A stretch of 64,000 nt of DNA from contig JAICTZ010000002.1 of assembly GCA_025936115.1 (NCBI GenBank), forward strand, positions 1-64,000. The letters are read 5' to 3'. Under the pieces are notes generated by a model, which did no database searches, was not told where the DNA came from, and worked only from the letters and a program-made list of their open reading frames with translations. Source of the stretch: Polyangiaceae bacterium (GTDB taxonomy: Bacteria > Myxococcota_A > Polyangia > Polyangiales > Polyangiaceae). Made by a program: the position numbers and the translations under genes. Of this stretch, positions 62,867 through 64,000 are shown in pieces. How positions within the stretch are numbered: the stretch's first letter is position 1; the number at the start of each line of letters is the position of its first letter.

Positions 62867-64000
62867 ACATTTCGCGCACCGTCCTGCCCGGGGGACCTCG
62901 GCTCGTGCTCGCGCCGATGCCGTCCACCCGCACCGTCGCCGTTTCCGTGCACCTGCACGTGGGCTCGCGCTACGAGTCCGCGAAGGACAACGGCATCTGT
63001 CACTTTCTCGAACACATGCTGCATCGCGGGACGGCGAGTCACCCGTCCGCGCACGCCCAGGCGCTCGCATTCGAGCGCGTCGGGGCGACGCTCGGGGCCG
63101 CGACGTACGCCGACCATGGCGTGCTGTCGGTCGTCGTGCCGCCCGAGAGCGTCACCGAGGTGATCGAGCTCTTGGCGGAGGTATGTCAGGCGCCGATTTT
63201 CGACGCCATCGACGTCGAGCGCGGCATCGTGCGCGAGGAGATCCTCGAGTCCCTCGACGCGCGCGGACGGCGCACGGCTCCGGACGACCTCCTGCGCGAG
63301 GTCGTATTTCCCGGGCATCCGCTCGGTTTTCCCATCACGGGCACGCTGAAGACGCTCGCCAGCTTCGGTCGCAAGGAGCTCTCGCGCTGTCACGAACGTC
63401 ACTACACGCGCGACTTGGTCGTCACGGTTGCCGGCGCGTTCTCGGCGCCGCGCGTGCGGCGCACCGTCGCGCGGAGCTTTCGGCTGCCGCCCGGCCGCGC
63501 GCCGCGCGTGCGAGCGCCGCGTCCACTGCGCGGCCCGGCGCTCTGTCACGTGCGTGACGCCTCGAGCCAGACGGCGCTGCGCTTCGGCTTCCGCGCGCCG
63601 GGCATCAAGGACCGAGCCGAACCGGCGACGGAGCTGCTCTTGCGCGTGATCGACGACGGCACTTCGACGCGGCTCTATCACCGACTCTGCGACGAGCGGG
63701 GGCTTTGCTACGACGTGTCGGCGCTGTACGAGCCGCACGCCGACACCGGCCTCTTCGAGCTCGCGGCCGATTGTTCCTACGCGCACATGGCCGCCGTCGC
63801 CGAAGAGCTCGTGACGATGTGCACCGAGTTGAAAGACCACGGTCCGTCGGACGACGAGCTCGACAAAGCCCGCGCGCGGCTCGGCTGGCAGCTCGACGCC
63901 ATGAGCGATTCGCCGGCGGAGGTCGCCGCATTTTACGGCTTCGCCGAGCTCTTCGGCCTGCCGCGCACACCCGCCGAACGGCTCGCGCAGTTCGCGAAGC
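62863..64000 (+). CDS. M16-family zinc metallopeptidase (pitrilysin type), C-terminus cut by window end
   Basis: TTG start overlapping the PpiD-like stop as TTGA; about 379 residues are present. The product opens MNISRTVLPGGPRLVLAPMP, carries the inverted zinc motif HFLEH within CHFLEHMLHRG near residue 47, and the third ligand Glu in GIVREEILESL about 75 residues later. The R/Y-type second-domain start RLYHRLCDERGLCYDVSA is visible. No signal peptide, so cytoplasmic or leaderless. The coupling to a periplasmic foldase suggests envelope protein turnover. Confidence 0.9.
   Translation, partial: MNISRTVLPGGPRLVLAPMPSTRTVAVSVHLHVGSRYESAKDNGICHFLEHMLHRGTASHPSAHAQALAFERVGATLGAATYADHGVLSVVVPPESVTEVIELLAEVCQAPIFDAIDVERGIVREEILESLDARGRRTAPDDLLREVVFPGHPLGFPITGTLKTLASFGRKELSRCHERHYTRDLVVTVAGAFSAPRVRRTVARSFRLPPGRAPRVRAPRPLRGPALCHVRDASSQTALRFGFRAPGIKDRAEPATELLLRVIDDGTSTRLYHRLCDERGLCYDVSALYEPHADTGLFELAADCSYAHMAAVAEELVTMCTELKDHGPSDDELDKARARLGWQLDAMSDSPAEVAAFYGFAELFGLPRTPAERLAQFAK

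Overview
The window is strongly G+C-rich, densely coded on both strands, and carries many lipoproteins, Gly/Ala/Ser/Pro-rich linkers, a Hanks-type Ser/Thr kinase, PilZ and HD-GYP c-di-GMP proteins, a sigma-54 enhancer-binding protein and an MXAN_5187-like protein. Together these point to a myxobacterium (Myxococcota, most likely Polyangiales: Sorangium/Polyangium-like). That assignment is inference from gene content and style; no rRNA or tRNA gene was found. No phage, insertion sequence, CRISPR array or replication origin was recognised.

Layout. 0-0.75 kb: groES-groEL under a TTGACA promoter with a CIRCE operator. 0.9-4.4 kb: two hypotheticals, gshA, and a homocysteine-methyltransferase-like protein without its zinc cysteines. 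4.6-9.4 kb: lipoproteins, an lgt-like gene and an MXAN_5187-like protein. 9.6-16.7 kb: transmembrane Ser/Thr kinase, GH43 glycosidase, ddl, a lipoprotein preceded by an array of perfect hairpins, and an RluA-type pseudouridine synthase. 16.7-20.8 kb: small hypotheticals and an ftsE-ftsX-envC-like operon. 20.9-26.3 kb: a secreted protein with four IVDPW motifs, a formyltransferase-fold protein lacking its catalytic Asn, a PilZ protein, and a 1000-residue metallopeptidase/propeller/barrel protein. 26.3-35.6 kb: transaldolase, HEAT and propeller proteins, a coupled Nudix-NAD kinase pair, a DUF362 protein, a coiled-coil lipoprotein, a 29-30 bp tandem repeat and enolase. 35.6-43.7 kb: a Pro/Ala-rich protein, an LTA-synthase-like membrane sulfatase with an Asp-run staircase, an orphan N6-adenine methylase, an HD-GYP protein and phoH. 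43.9-54.1 kb: a transpeptidase, a sigma-54 activator with altered GAFTGA loop, a tandem-HTH regulator, and a four-gene overlapping operon of three beta-propeller lipoproteins plus a barrel protein behind a near-consensus sigma-54 promoter. 54.2-64 kb: small proteins including a 55-residue basic one, an MFS transporter, a response regulator with acidic and histone-H1-like tails, a DinG-type helicase coupled to a PilZ gene through an apparent CTG start, a PpiD-like foldase and a truncated M16 peptidase.

The most interesting unit is 45.2-54.1 kb. An atypical sigma-54 activator and a double-HTH protein sit directly upstream of a tightly coupled surface operon with a -24/-12 promoter and a perfect dyad about 120 bp further upstream, which reads as a self-contained regulated cell-envelope system of unknown purpose. 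Second is the receiver + polyAsp + KAKPPA protein at 56.6 kb, which looks like a phosphorylation-controlled chromatin-type protein.
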